Below are positions 1-10,790 of a DNA stretch of 64,000 nucleotides, in pieces. Below the pieces are notes generated by a model, which searched no databases, was not told where the DNA came from, and saw nothing but the letters and a program-made list of their open reading frames with translations. Numbering within the stretch: the first letter of the stretch is position 1; each line of letters begins with the position of its first letter. A program made the translations under genes and the position numbers. The DNA lies in contig JARHVA010000592.1 of assembly GCA_037957365.1 (NCBI GenBank), positions 496,001 through 560,000 of the forward strand, read 5' to 3'. Origin of the DNA: Torreya grandis. Taxonomy: Eukaryota; Streptophyta; Pinopsida; Cupressales; Taxaceae.

Positions 1-363
1 GCGATTAATTATATTCAACTAGGAAAAGTCCATAATATATAGATTCAAGTGCACTAAATTGTAATCCACTTCCAACAAACTTGTCTAGAATCAATTATTG
101 ATCCTATCCCTATTCTAAAACCTATACACTCATCTCTTTTACTAATTTTCACTATCAGATAGCTAAAATAATAAACAAAAATATGTGTGCAAGTTAAGTA
201 TATCCCTTCTTAATACTTTCTAAAAATATCAACTTTTCATATTTAACATTTGTCAAAATAAGAATAGCTGATTATTGTACATCTTTAGTATTATGATATT
301 CTCTATTTTTACACCTATAATCAAATGCATTTTATTGTGTTTTATCTAAAAATGGGTAAAACA
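1..363 (+). repeat. G1 5' LTR, 3' portion
   Basis: It aligns almost colinearly with 19240-19599: shared blocks include AGTGCACTA, CTTGTCTA, ACACTCATCT, AAATATGTGTGCAA and GATATTCTCTA. It ends in ACA at 363. The next bases read TATTGGTTCCTACAC, a possible primer-binding site beginning TGG, but I cannot match it to a tRNA. The start of this LTR lies left of the window. Confidence 0.75.
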
Positions 364-687
364 TATTGGTTCCTACACATTTTTATTTAGAACATTATTT
401 TTCCTTTTCAATTTTTGACCTAGGGTTTCACAATCCATGATTCTCATACACTAAAGAGAATTTATATTTTACCCTCGGGGATTCATTTTGAATTATTGTT
501 ACCATTTCTCAAAAATTTTTGGTTTTCATTGGTTTTTAATTAAATTTTCTCTTTGTTTTCATAGAAACTTTGTCCTAACAGTTTTAAAACTCATCATAGG
601 AGATGTCATTTTGGGTAAAATGGTCTTTAGTTTTACCTAAGTTATGGTTTGAGAGGCACTTCCCTAATACTCAAGACATTATACAAC

Positions 688-689
<2 letters not shown>

Positions 690-722
<33 letters not shown>
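690..722. repeat. (TA)n microsatellite
   Basis: About 16 TA units immediately left of the duplicated 69-bp block at 726. Confidence 0.95.
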
Positions 723-725
<3 letters not shown>

Positions 726-727
<2 letters not shown>

Positions 728-878
728 ATTTACACATACCTCACGAGATACTAGAAATTACTAGGTGTTATTTTTCAACCATAGGAAGTCTTCATATATA
801 TATATATATAAATTTACACATACCTCACGAGATACTAGAAATTACTAGGTGTTATTTTTCAACCATAGGAAGTCTTCA
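726..878 (+). repeat. Direct duplication, 69-bp unit, period 84
   Basis: The block 726-794 (starts AAATTTACACATACC, ends GGAAGTCTTCA) is repeated without visible change at 810-878, separated by a short (TA)n run. Identity suggests a recent duplication, probably primed by the TA tracts on either side. Confidence 0.95.
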
Positions 879-1189
879 ACCACTCATTCTTGTAGTGCAC
901 CGATAAATGGTTACCCTTGATAATTTACTCTCAGCATACCTTAGAGATAGGATAGTTTAGCTATGGGAATGGTGGAATCCTTTGTATTTATTTCCTTCAA
1001 ATTCATGTTCATTATTTACGACTAGGATAATTTTACCTAAGAGCCTACAAAACAAACACACCTTTCTTAGTTGCACCATTTGAAAATCTTTTTGTTGTGT
1101 CATGATCGATTGTTTGTTAGCAATAAGTGTAAAAATTGTCATATTTTTTATATTTTGGGTTACAATGGTACCAAATATAAAATTCCCAA

Positions 1190-1471
1190 TGGTTTTCATC
1201 TATTAGATTTAATATTTTCTAGCAATGCTATACCTTATGCTTATGATAATGAATGGACTAATCATCATACTTGTATAATATTTTATGCTTCTCACATTAA
1301 TCAAGAATATGATTATGATTGATATGACTATGATTATGAAAATCAAGATTAATAGTATAATAATGAAGGGGAAAATGAGCTAACCAATCTATAAATTTTA
1401 AAACCAATTCCTCCGTTGCATTACTTTTTTCATAAAGTATAAGAAAAGAAGCATACTGATGATGGATATCT
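1190..1471 (+). pseudogene. G1 gag, N-terminal remnant
   Basis: The translation contains LLDLIF followed by YDNEWTNH and then Asp/Tyr/Glu-rich runs (QEYDYD, then YDYDYENQD). The first exon of the G2 gag at 45942 has the matching order: PLDALLNL, DYNNEWTNF, then an Asp/Tyr-rich stretch. So this is the acidic N-terminus of the same gag family. Stops interrupt it (for example near 1320), and the C1 Copia element cuts it at 1471. The open frame starting at 1071 extends upstream, but the G2 comparison puts the homologous start near 1190. Gag would be the capsid precursor. Confidence 0.6.
1467..1471 (+). repeat. Target-site duplication of C1, left copy
   Basis: TATCT directly before the TG of the left LTR, identical to 5436-5440 directly after the CA of the right LTR. 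Confidence 0.9.
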
Positions 1472-1569
1472 TGTTAGGTTGTGGAGCTAAAAGCTTCACC
1501 AGGATGCAAACAGAAGGAGTTACAGAGGTTGTGGAGGTTGCGGAGAGTTGCAAAATGAGTTGCAGGGCA

Positions 1570-1674
1570 ACCGACGTTGGTCTAATCAACTGATGTTGGT
1601 CAGATAGCAGTGAAGAAGCAACCGATGTCGGTTATCAGTCCATTGACATCGGTCAGGGAGGAGCCGACGTCAGC
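1570..1674 (+). promoter_or_regulatory. Five near-palindromic ACCGACGTCGGT-like motifs in U3 of the 5' LTR
   Basis: Copies at 1570, 1589, 1621, 1642 and 1663 have forms such as ACCGACGTTGGT and ACCGATGTCGGT. Starts are spaced 19, 32, 21 and 21 bp, the same spacing as in the 3' LTR. The ACGT core is the type bound by plant bZIP factors (known for the class); a role as an enhancer is inference. Confidence 0.6.
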
Positions 1675-1822
1675 AGCCTGTGCGTGAACATGGAGTTTGC
1701 ATGTTGATTCTGGAGAGTCTATTTTTGGACCGTTAGTTTGCATGTTAAAGGCTAGTTATAGTCTTGAGTTGTGCATCTAATTATTGTAATTAAGATAGTC
1801 TAATTATTGTATGCATGAGATC

Positions 1823-1830
1823 TATATAAT
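1823..1830 (+). promoter_or_regulatory. TATA box, C1 5' LTR
   Basis: TATATAAT within TCTATATAATAGACTC, preserved in the 3' LTR. It lies about 150-250 bp downstream of the ACGT motif array, a sensible order for U3 elements. Confidence 0.6.
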
Positions 1831-2415
1831 AGACTCATGGGTTGTATTGTAAGCTAGTGCTAGAGAGTAAGAGAGCAAAATAAGCTCCTTCAGAGTGAGG
1901 AGAGCAATGGTGTGTTCCTCCTAGTGCTACAGTACCATGTGTGGGTGCTGGTTTGGAGAATCAGAAGGGTTCTTCGTGTTTGTATGATCTTGGTCAACAG
2001 GTGTGCATGGCTTCTTTTGGAGATCTACAATGGTGAGTAAGGTCTAGTGATTTGCAGGTAGCAGTAGAGAGCAAGAGATCTACTTGGAGTATGGTTGTGT
2101 ACTTGGTGTACTGGCAGCGTTGTTTCTGACTGGTGGAGGTGAACACCAACTCTGTATTGGAGTTGATTGTTGGGACCAAGAGAGAGAGGGAAGAAGGTCT
2201 TGAGGTGTGGCAAGCCTTTGAGGTGGAAGAAGAAGTGGCATCTTCTTTCTGTATTTTCTTCTGAGTGATTATTAATACAATTGTGTATTGTCTCTCATAT
2301 TCCTGTGTTGTTTCATATTTCTAGTTACTTATTACTTCTGGTTAAATTTTGTGTTTAGTTGCTAATACAAGAGGTAATCATATGTGATCTAATTAAGGAG
2401 CAAGATCTTGACAGT

Positions 2416-2427
2416 TGGTATCAGAGC
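2416..2427 (+). other. C1 primer-binding site (initiator tRNA-Met type)
   Basis: TGGTATCAGAGC two bases after the 5' LTR end at 2413. This is the standard primer site of plant Copia elements. Confidence 0.92.
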
Positions 2428-2523
2428 TTTTGGTTGGGTTACTAACAGGTGGTTTCAGACCTGGTTAGTGTTTGTTGATTACAGGTCACTCACAGGGGTT
2501 TCAAATTGAGTGGGAGTATAGCA

Positions 2524-3306
2524 ATGACAGAAGAAAGTAAGCTACGAATGGAGAAACTGAATAGCATGAATGGTCTGATTGATGGAAAGAAAGAGTAGGG
2601 AAAGGGAGATTGTTGGTCGGTAGAAGATCAGCGTGTAGAAGCAGATGTTACAGGTGATGTTGCATAGGTTGCTCTGGATAAAGTAGAATCTTTATTTACA
2701 GATTCTTTTGCCTCTTTCCATGCAGCCCGAAATAGAGCATCTTTTCATGGGTATGTCTTTGGAGACTTTGGAGAGATTTATTTAGGGGTTGGTGAGCCTT
2801 GTCAAATGATTGGCAAAGGGGAAGTGAAGCTGAAATTGCAAATGGGTAACACACAGGTGTTGAAGGAGGTCATGCAGGTACCAGTCTTGGAGATGAGTCT
2901 AATTTCTTCAAGAAAGTTGGGTGATGGGAGATGCACAGTAACTCTCATAGTGGATGCACTTGAATTAGATGGTGGTAAGAAAGTAGGTATCCTTTATCTA
3001 TCTACTTATATTGCTGATTCACCTTCTATTGCAGAGATGTGGCTTTGTAGGCTTGGTCACATATGTAGGAGGGGAATGCATGTTCTTAAGCGAAAGACAA
3101 ATATCTTTGACAAACTTAAGAACTGGAAAGCCTTGGTGTTCATGGAGGAGATGGTAGATAGAGATCAGCTGAGGGGACTGAATTATTCTGAGCAGGGCTA
3201 TGTTGATTTGAACAGGGTTTTGATCCATGGAGAGCTCACGGGTAAAAACTCATCACTCACAGGCAAACACAGGTACCAACATCGGTCATATAGTAACCGA
3301 TGTTGA
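2524..3306 (+). pseudogene. C1 gag start, protease and GAG-pre-integrase remnant
   Basis: One frame runs from an ATG at 2524 to 3306 with only two stops (TAG at 2596 and 2665). After a short gag leader (MTEESKLRMEKLN) the bulk of gag, including the zinc knuckle, is missing. A Copia aspartic protease follows: the catalytic region reads DSFASFHA at 2701, where the family has Asp-Ser/Thr-Gly, so the active-site glycine is replaced. Next come GKGEVKLK, a LISSRKL segment, then MWLCRLGH and GMHVLKRK, typical of the GAG-pre-integrase domain near 3040-3090. The catalytic integrase region is absent and the frame runs into a motif-rich non-coding block at 3270. It cannot encode a working polyprotein. 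Confidence 0.8.
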
Positions 3307-3425
3307 CAACAGGAAGACTGACGTCAATTAGGCAAGAATCAATGTCAGCAGAGGGGACACTGGCATCGGCTAGGGAAATGATGTTGGTAGTCAGGGTCAG
3401 GGAACTAACATCGGTTGGATGCAGA
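3275..3425 (+). repeat. Internal cluster of ACCGACGTCGGT-like motifs in C1
   Basis: At least seven degenerate copies (3275 ACCAACATCGGT, 3295 ACCGATGTTGAC, 3318 ACTGACGTCAAT, 3338, 3360, 3377, 3413) occupy the place where integrase would be expected. They match the LTR motif but have different spacing, so this is not simply a copied LTR segment. Confidence 0.6.
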
Positions 3426-3599
3426 CTGGGAGATGGCCGAGATTAGTCATTGGAACGGATGGTGGGCAGACAACAAGCTGTCAAAAAGGTCTCAAACGCT
3501 CATATGGAGGACTTAAAGGGTAAGTGAACCTCATATTCATTGTTTACCTTCTTTATATTGCTTATTAATGGTCAAGAACTAGGAAGACGTGAAGAGGCA

Positions 3600-4440
3600 A
3601 TGCAGGTAGAATCCAGAAACAGTGGGAGCTTGGCATGGATGAGGAGTGTGAGTCCTTGGAGAAGAACCAAATAGGTGTTTGTTGGTGGAGTTGTCAACTG
3701 GATGAAAGCACTGAAAGATGGATGGATTCCCAAGTTAAAGAAGAGAGTGGATGGATACGTGAGATGGAAGGCCAAGGTATATGGTCTTGAGGAAGCTGCA
3801 GGACAGTGGTACAGGGTTTGATAGGTGGATGACAAAGCAAGGCTTTAGTCAATGTCAATGTAACTATTGTGTTTGTCTTACTAGGTGGATGATGAGTCGC
3901 GACATTATCCAGTTACTGTATGTGGATGATTTACTAGCAGGTTTATACATACAAGGATTTGTTGAGCTAAGGGTAAGGTTAGTTCAGAGGTATGTCATGA
4001 AGAATTTGGAGCAGCGAAATTCTTTAGCATAAGAGACATGGAGATTTTGTTTCCAATGGGAGTTGATGTGAAGATGGTGTTGGTGGGGTTCAAGAAGTAG
4101 GATGCAAAATCGGTAAGCACACCAAGGGCTGGACAGTTCAAGCTGAGCTTAGAACAGTGTTCGAAATCACATGAGGTCTAGTGTAGACCTGAGTTTTCCC
4201 AATCAGTGGGAGTTGTCAAAAAGTATGGAGCCAATTTAGGGAAGGAGTACTGGAGGGCAGTTCAATGGATTCTTAGGTATTTGAGATGGACTAGCAACAA
4301 GTTAACATGTTATGCAGGGTCAAGGTCTTCACTACATGGGTTGTAGGTTCGGATGTGGCAGGTTACTTGGATGATAGGTGTAGCATCATAGGTTGTGTGG
4401 TGGTTGGTCTTCAGGATTGATCTTGAAGAGGGATACAAGT
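3600..4440 (+). pseudogene. C1 reverse transcriptase / RNase H remnant
   Basis: Translating across frames shows the start of Copia reverse transcriptase (DEECESLEKNQ near 3640, then ALKDGWIPKLKKRVDG near 3710 and RWKAKVYGLEEAAGQWY near 3760). FDRWMTKQGFS follows, and then LLYVDDLLAG at about 3925, where YVDD is the catalytic motif. Downstream, VSTPRAGQFKLS, VGVVKKYG and AVQWILRYLRWTS match the region linking to RNase H. At least two frameshifts and several stops are present, so it is non-functional. Known for the family: this part of pol copies RNA into DNA. Confidence 0.75.
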
Positions 4441-4496
4441 CAGGGAATAATTTAGATGGTGTACAGGTACAAGTACAGGTGCAACTATTTATCTCC

Positions 4497-4507
4497 AAGT
4501 GGGAGAT
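4497..4507 (+). other. C1 polypurine tract
   Basis: AAGTGGGAGAT(T) directly before the 3' LTR start TGTTAGG at 4508, the usual plus-strand primer site of Copia elements. Confidence 0.85.
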
Positions 4508-5435
4508 TGTTAGGTTATGGAGCTAAAAGCTTCACCAAGATGCAAACAGGAGGAGTTACGGAGGTTGCAGAGGTTGCAGAGAGTTACAGGGCAACCGACG
4601 TCAGTCTGATCAATCGACGTCGGTCAGATAGCAGTGAAGAAGCAACTGACGTCGGTTACCAGTCCGTCGACATCGGTCAAGGAGGAGCCGACATCGGTAG
4701 CCTGTGCGTGAACATGGAGTTTGCATGTTGATTCTGGAGAGTCTATTTTTGGACTGTTAGTTTGCATGTTAAAGGCTAGTTATAGTCTTGAGTTGCGCAT
4801 CTAATTATTGTAATTAAGATAGTCTAATTATTGTATGCATGAGATCTATATAATAGACTCATGGGCTGTATTTTGAGCTAGTGCTAGAGAGTAAGAGAGA
4901 AAAATAAGCTCCTTCAGAGTGAGGAGAGCAATGGTGTATTCCTCCTAGTGCCACAGTACCATGTGTGGGTGCTGGTTTGGAGAATCAGAAGGGTTCTTCG
5001 TGTTTGTATGATCTTGGTCAGCAGGTGTGCATGGCTTCTTTTGGAGATCTACAATGGTGAGTAAGGTCTAGTGATTTGTAGGTAGCAGCAGAGAGCAGGA
5101 GATCTACTTAGAGTATGGTTGTGTACTTGGTGTACTGGCAGCGTTGTTTCTGACTGGTGGAGGTGAACACCAACTCTGTATTGGAGTTGATTGTTGGGAC
5201 TGAGAGAGGGAGGGAAGAAGGTCTTGAGGTGTGGCAAGCCTTTGAGGTGGAAGAAGTGGCATCTTTTTTACTGTATTTTCTTCTGAGTGATTATTAATAC
5301 AATTGTGTATTGTCTCTTATATTCTTGTGTTGTTTCATATTTCTAGTTACTTATTACTTCTGGTTAAATTCCGTGTTTAGTTGCTAATACAAGAGGTAAT
5401 CATATGTGCTCTAATTGAGGAGCAAGATCCTGACA
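4508..5435 (+). repeat. C1 3' LTR
   Basis: 928 bp, TG...CA ends, pairs with 1472-2413. TATA box (TATATAAT) at 4847-4854. Confidence 0.93.
4594..4698 (+). promoter_or_regulatory. Five ACGT-core palindromic motifs in U3 of the 3' LTR
   Basis: Motif centres at about 4599, 4618, 4650, 4671 and 4692, with the same 19/32/21/21 spacing as the 5' LTR. Forms include ATCGACGTCGGT and ACTGACGTCGGT. Sequence changes between LTRs fall largely on the CG steps. Confidence 0.6.
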
Positions 5436-5440
5436 TATCT
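5436..5440 (+). repeat. Target-site duplication of C1, right copy
   Basis: TATCT, identical to 1467-1471. Confidence 0.9.
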
Positions 5441-6719
5441 TTTCTCTCATAATCTCTCACAAGGACAAAAAGGTGAAAAATCAATAGTTACTGCACCTTG
5501 TTTCCCATTTAAATTTTCCAATACATTGCATTGCATTAATCATTATAAGTTCCAAAATCATGTCCCTTGCATAGAAATAAAAAATGATACAAGTGAATGT
5601 CTTAGTCCCTCTCTCTAAAAAAGGTATATGATGTAAATGTACATGATATTCCACATTGTCATTTAGACATAATTAATGATATGAAAATTTGTGATAATAT
5701 CTCTCCTCTGTTGAAAATAATTAATAAGGATATAAATTTATCTCCTTCTCTTGAAATAGTACACAATACAAATGAAGGTGAATCACAAACATGAAGTGAC
5801 ATTATTGCTCTGGATTTACAAAGTGATGATAATGAAATTTATGTAATTATTTTAAATATAGTCATCTTATACCCATTAAATGCAAATCTCATGATAATAC
5901 TCATTATGATGACTCATTTCCCTCTCCTAAGTCAATAGAATCCAATATAAATAATATAATGTTTCCACTTCTATATAAATTCAAAATAATATTCTAGGCA
6001 ATGATCCCCAAGTTTGTACTGATTTTATTTAAAATGAAATCCTAAGCCATGTAATGACATTCATAATTATCCTTTCATACCATTGTTTACAATATATGGT
6101 CAATTAAAACCCATGAGTGAGCTATTCAAATTGGTATTGTTCCACTAGTCAAATTATATACATGATGCATGCCATTGGTGACCTCCAAAAACAAGTTATT
6201 GATCTCACTTTACAAACTAGATCATGTTGTGCATATATACAAAATAATGTTATCTTAGGACAACATTTACTTAGCTATATATGAGCATCCATATTGAAAT
6301 AATGTTTTTATGCCTACACTACCATTGTTTGATGGATGCAAAGGTCTTTGTACTCATTTAAATGAATATACCCTTTTTTATAAGAATAGGTTAATGATGC
6401 ACATATTATATTAAAATATTTCCATACAAGTCTCACAAGATATGCTACAAATTGGTTTTATAGTTTACCTAGTGGTTCCTTATATAACTTCATAAAGTTA
6501 GAAGATGCATTCTTATCCGATTATGATAAGCACATGGTACCTAAACTCACATTGGAACATCTACAAGATTTGCAACAAGGTCATGATGTGTTTATTGAAG
6601 ATTACATATTATACTTAAAAATAATTTGCAGTCTCTAACTTATCAACCCTTGAACTTGGAAAAATAATTTATCTGTAGTAGGGGTCTCTTATCTCTACTA
6701 AAAAACATAACCATGCATA

Positions 6720-6723
6720 AATT
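6720..6723 (+). repeat. Target-site duplication of M2, left copy
   Basis: AATT before the left LTR, matching AATT at 12747-12750. A 5-bp reading (AAATT/AATTT) has one mismatch. Confidence 0.6.
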
Positions 6724-7437
6724 TGTTGACATAAAATATACAACTTGGTTACAAATGTTTACGCAATTCGATGACTTTAGTTACAACTAACATTATACAA
6801 AGGTTATCATTAGGAGTTATTCCTTAGTTAGTATAGGTATTCATTATCCATTCATTCACATGCATGGTACACAATGCACAAATATTTCCTACTCTAGCTC
6901 TCTTTATTCGTATATATAATTATAAAATATCTGTTACATTCTGCATATCTCTTTATTCTATATCTCCGCAATTTTTATTTCATCCTAAATTCCACCTTAT
7001 TCCTCTTATTACTCTCTCTTTCTCTCTTATGTTCTTTTCTTTCTTCTTATTATCTTTTCTTCTTGTTATGATTATTAATCTTTCTTTAATGTTATCTTTT
7101 CTTCCACACCATTTTACATCATTATATCGCCTTTAAAATTCAAAGGTTACATCACTTCACTCATAGTTACTTTTGGTAACCATTGGTTTATGCTTATTTA
7201 CCTTATTAACTACAAATTAGTGGATATTTATATATATACCATAATATATTTGCATTTTCCTTTAATAAAATATTATGTTTTCTTCTTCCAAGTGTTTAAA
7301 ATATGTTGGGAAGCTCCATACGATATTGCACTTCAATTGTAGTATATTTTTAGCCTCTAAAATGTAATGTGGTATGATTTTATCATCTGTAGTGTATCTT
7401 TCTACTCTTATAATTCTTTTGAAGAATCCTGCCAACA
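6724..7437 (-). repeat. M2 3' LTR
   Basis: 714 bp; aligns in blocks with 11577-12746 (for example TAACTCTCTTT-like block near 6895, TTACATCACTTCACTCATAG near 7147, AAGCTCCATA near 7311). It lacks the inverted duplication found in the other LTR. Confidence 0.82.
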
Positions 7438-7451
7438 TTTGCCTGACCTTT
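7438..7451 (-). other. M2 polypurine tract (candidate)
   Basis: The minus strand reads AAAGGTCAGGCAAA directly before the 3' LTR start TGTTGGCAGG. It is moderately purine-rich, not a perfect tract. Confidence 0.5.
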
Positions 7452-8480
7452 ATAACTTTGTCTTGTCCTTAAGACATGTTCTGAATAATCATGCTCATTA
7501 TGTCGTTTCCACTCTCCAATCTTATCACAAGTTATCATAATATTTGTGTGGTGAAAATACAAATCCTCAAAGACCTTTAGGCAACACTCTTACTCTTCTA
7601 CTAATGTGAAAAATAACTAGATTATGCTATGACATGATTGAATGTTTTGATGCTCTAAAAGATACCATAGACTTATATAAAGGCTTAACAATCTCTGCAA
7701 ATGGCTATTGCTTTTTTCTATCTATATCTCACCTTTATTATCCTTGTGTCATGTTTGAGGCTTTTGCAGTATACAAAATGATTTTATAAATTAAACATTG
7801 TTTCATCTCTTTGAGACTTAACACACCAAACCACCATTTTACCAATGTTCAATTTGGTGGTGAATCCATATATATATATTCACTTCTATTTGTTTTATTA
7901 TTTTATTTATTATTTATTTTTTTCCAAAATTGTTTTAACATTTTTTCCTTTTTTTTGTTTTCCATTTTTTAATCTTTTCCACATTTTTTCTAAATTTCTA
8001 TTATATACCTTTAGTTTGGTACAAATGACTCTATTATTTTCCTTGCTTCTTATTCTCAATATTGCCATGTTTTTTTTTCCATATTTTGTTATCCTCTTAA
8101 AAATATTGTCTTCATTGAATTTGTATGGTTATACATACTTATTTTAATATCTCCATGGTTCTAGTAGCTTGTTCTCACCTTTTTCTCCCTTTATTTTAAG
8201 GCATCTTGCATTATTTTTTTCTCAATCTCCTTCACTTCCTTATTTGAATTATAATATTGCAACATAATTTCCAACTCTTCCAGGCTTGTACCATTTTTTT
8301 AAACTACCCCATACATCAATGATAATTAATACTCTAACTATCCTATACCAGTACCTTCCATAATGTTCACACATAAATCTCCTCTTTTGATACAAATTAC
8401 CTACTTATTTTAGGTTTGTGGTATATTTTCTAAAATTTTGAACCCTCCTCTTTATGTGGAATAAAATTTTAACTCTTTTT
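7452..8480 (-). other. M2 3' internal region, no gene recognised
   Basis: T-rich on the plus strand. No reverse transcriptase (no YVDD/FVDD-like context), RNase H or integrase signal seen on the minus strand. The long plus-strand frame at 7845-8147 is a Phe/Leu/Tyr-rich translation of poly-T DNA and is not believed. Confidence 0.5.
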
Positions 8481-9050
8481 TAGGTTTTTTATCTCTCCAT
8501 GACACACTATCTACATCTGAGTTCGAATCAAGCTTTTCACTCTTTGAGTTAATTTGGTCATCCTTGTTCGTTTCATAGTATTTATGCAAGTTGAGATCAC
8601 TTCCATCCTCTTATTCTAATTCCATTATGATTTCTTCAATTTTTGAGTCTAGTATCCCATTACAATATACAAAACATTCCAAATTTGGTGAGGCATTATT
8701 TTCATATATTTCCATGACTTCAAAATCAACATTGTTATAAATCCCCATGAAATTTAATTCTACACCTAAAAGAATACCCATGGGAGATCTTGGGGTCCCA
8801 TCTACTTTAGTAATTTCATATGTTACTGCATTTGATTTTCCTAAATTTTCCCAAGTACTCTATGAAATTATGTTGATTTTTGATCCTAAATATAAGAATC
8901 CATTTTCAAATGCCTACCTATTTAATTTCACATCAAATAAAATATTTTTATTCTTCCATTTATGGGTCATTTACACAACATTTTTTTCTAGATTTACTTT
9001 TTTCTTAACCTATTGTATCGTCTTCCCTTTCTCATTTTCCAATTCCTCAT
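8480..9050 (-). pseudogene. M2 aspartic protease remnant
   Basis: On the minus strand, near 8950-8780, the translation reads ENGFLYLGSKINIIS, STWENLGKS, VTYEITKVDGTPRSPMGIL and then NNVDFEVMEIYE. This order fits a retroviral-type (Ty3/gypsy) protease: catalytic D-S/T-G turn followed by S-x-VN, then a PxGxL strand and a DFxVM strand. The catalytic Asp-Gly pair is not intact here (YLGS). A Glu/Asp-rich tail follows to about 8480. The protein would have cut gag. Confidence 0.65.
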
Positions 9051-9340
9051 CTAAATCGTTAAATAAGTTACTTAGTATATCACTTTGTGGTAACTCTTTC
9101 CAATATTTCACTACTTTGTCATGTTTTTGTATTCTCTAAGATACTCTTTTACAATTATGGTGTTACTTCTTCCTGTAGTGTTCTTCTTGAGAATCAGGTG
9201 GTTTTAATCCTTGTATTTCACTAAATGTTCCACATCATTTCTTAGGACAATGGTACCCATTTTTTTTATTTGCACCTTTACTGGGTATCATGCCTAACAT
9301 CACTTCTATGTTCATTACCCCATTTATGTTATACTACTTA

Positions 9341-10790
9341 ACTTTGGGGTAATTGAATGAATCATGTGTACCCCTTTCCTTACATAAACTACAATGTCTA
9401 TAATTATCCTCCATACAATTTCTTGTAATGTGGCCTTTCTTACTGAATTCAAATCAAGTGATCATCTTCCTATCTTAGTTATATCCCCTTCCTCCTTGGT
9501 ATCCTCCTTTGTATTCACCTCTATGATCTTCATGGTGTCCTTGATTTCCTCCTTGGTACAACCTTGGTACCCATTATAGTATTAATTATGTGTACCTTGT
9601 GGTCCCACCTTTTGTTCTAGTGGAGGCGACATCTGATAATTATATTGAGGTTGATAACCATGTAATACCAGGATTATGATATAACTTTGAGCCATTTGTG
9701 GTATGTATTGAGAAACTAATGCTTTCCCTCTATACCCATTCCATTCATATGTGGTATTCATCTCTTCATAGTGGTTAGTGTATGTAATCTATTTTGTTGA
9801 CAAGAACATCCTTTGATCATGTTGACCCAAAATTATACATATTCCACACCCAAGCCTTTATTTATATGGTTGTGGTGATATTTTTTATCAATACTACAAC
9901 TCTTATTGGTATCTCATAGTGTGGACACTTTATTTCCATGTGTACCTCATCGCTGCATTCTGCAAGCCATTTTTTTGGACTTGCATAAATCTATGGTGAT
10001 GTAGAATATGTTGGTTATCCTTTTATTAAACTTGATAACATTAACTATTTTGCTAATGGGCACATCCTTTGATCATATTGATCCCAAATTATACATATCC
10101 CACACCCTAGCCTTTTTTAAATGGTTGTAGTGATATTTTTATCAATTATATAACTCTTATTGGTATCTCATAATGTGGGAACTTTTTTCCATGTGTCCCT
10201 CATTGATGCATACCATACACCATTTTTTTGACTTGCATAAATATATGGTGAGATAGAATATTTTGGTTCTCCTCCATGATTGTAATTCTAATATTAATAC
10301 CATTTCTAATGTTTCGATAATTACATTAAAATTTATTTCGTTCATGGAAGATCATATGCATGTCACCAACCCTGAGATGAAACATTCTCTCTTTTGGTTT
10401 TCATTCAAAAATTCTTCTAAGTTTTATACTACTTATTTAAACCACTGGTCATACCTCTTCAATATCCCATTTTCCTTCGATATAAGGTGTTTCTGCTTAG
10501 TAACACTCTTTGTTGGTACATCAGGGTAGTGAAATTAATTTTTAAAGATAGTTTATGCTTTATCCCAAGTCATATTATGATTTCAGATTATCTTCATATA
10601 CCATTTTAATATGTCACTCCTTAGGGTACCCAAAAAATCAAACAATTTTATCTGACGATTGTTTATGGAATGAATCCTCCAATAACAATCTAGCACAAAC
10701 AAGTGTTCTTCCACATCTTTTGTATCTTTCCAAAATAATGGTATTTTCATCTTGTTTTATCCTATTATTGATATAATATACCTAGATCTT
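9341..10790 (-). pseudogene. M2 gag with two zinc knuckles
   Basis: Minus strand. From about 10770 it reads KIPLFWKDTKDVEEHL, FLGTLRSDILKWYM, TWDKA and PDVPTKSVTKQKH, a gag capsid domain. NLEEFLNENQKRECFISGLV follows near 10400. A Gln/Tyr/Pro-rich linker (near 9640-9750) and a Gly/His/Arg-rich patch come next. The C-terminus has two nucleocapsid zinc knuckles: F-x-x-S-KKGHITRNC (first cysteines mutated) and HCSLCKERGTHDSFNYP (last cysteine mutated). Several frameshifts and stops make it non-functional. The segment 10800-11270 is Lys/Glu-rich on this strand and may be the gag N-terminus. Confidence 0.75.

Larger units (their letters stand above)
364..1189 (+). other. G1 leader between 5' LTR and gag; no gene
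   Basis: Untranslated leader of G1, AT-rich. It holds a (TA)n run at 690-722 and an 84-bp-period direct duplication (726-878). Short open frames here are low-complexity Ile/Tyr translations of TA repeats or have no family resemblance. Confidence 0.5.
1472..2413 (+). repeat. C1 5' LTR
   Basis: 942 bp, TG...CA ends. It contains the ACGT-core motif array (1570-1674), a TATA box (1823-1830) and a GAGAG-rich downstream region. Pairs with 4508-5435. Confidence 0.93.
1472..5435 (+). mobile_element. C1: defective Ty1/Copia-type LTR retrotransposon
   Basis: Two LTRs (1472-2413 and 4508-5435) begin TGTTAGG and end GACA. They are flanked by a perfect 5-bp duplication TATCT. The left LTR is followed by TGGTATCAGAGC, complementary to the 3' end of initiator tRNA-Met. 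The right LTR is preceded by a purine tract AAGTGGGAGATT. The internal region is only about 2.1 kb. It carries a protease / GAG-pre-integrase remnant and a reverse transcriptase / RNase H remnant, while most of gag and integrase is missing, so it can only have moved using proteins from another copy. The two LTRs remain very similar; many differences are C/T or G/A changes, as expected after cytosine methylation. It inserted into the G1 gag. Confidence 0.93.
5436..6723 (+). pseudogene. G1 gag, central remnant with Retrotrans_gag-type domain
   Basis: The G1 gag resumes after C1. Around 6310 the frame reads MPTLPLFDGCKGLCTHLNEY, the FDG...HL start of a Ty3/gypsy-type gag capsid domain. After a frameshift near 6410 it reads NWFYSLPSGSLYNF, AFLSDYDKH and LTLEHLQDLQQG, the rest of that domain. 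The G2 copy at 47415 has the same order (PIFDGQGDPYLHLQAYEK ... LHWFHHTL ... EEIKIVFLRYY). The stretch 5450-6290 is Ser/Thr/Asp-rich linker with many stops. M2 then cuts the gene at 6723. Capsid formation is the expected ancestral role; this copy is dead. Confidence 0.75.

Noticed and set aside
6864..8147. Plus-strand Phe/Leu/Ser-rich frames at 6864-7136 and 7845-8147, at first sight membrane proteins
   Set aside because: They lie in the M2 LTR and 3' region on the strand opposite to its genes; hydrophobicity comes from T-rich DNA.
8747..9139. Plus-strand frame of 130 codons
   Set aside because: The minus strand of the same DNA encodes a recognisable protease remnant; the plus frame is its shadow.
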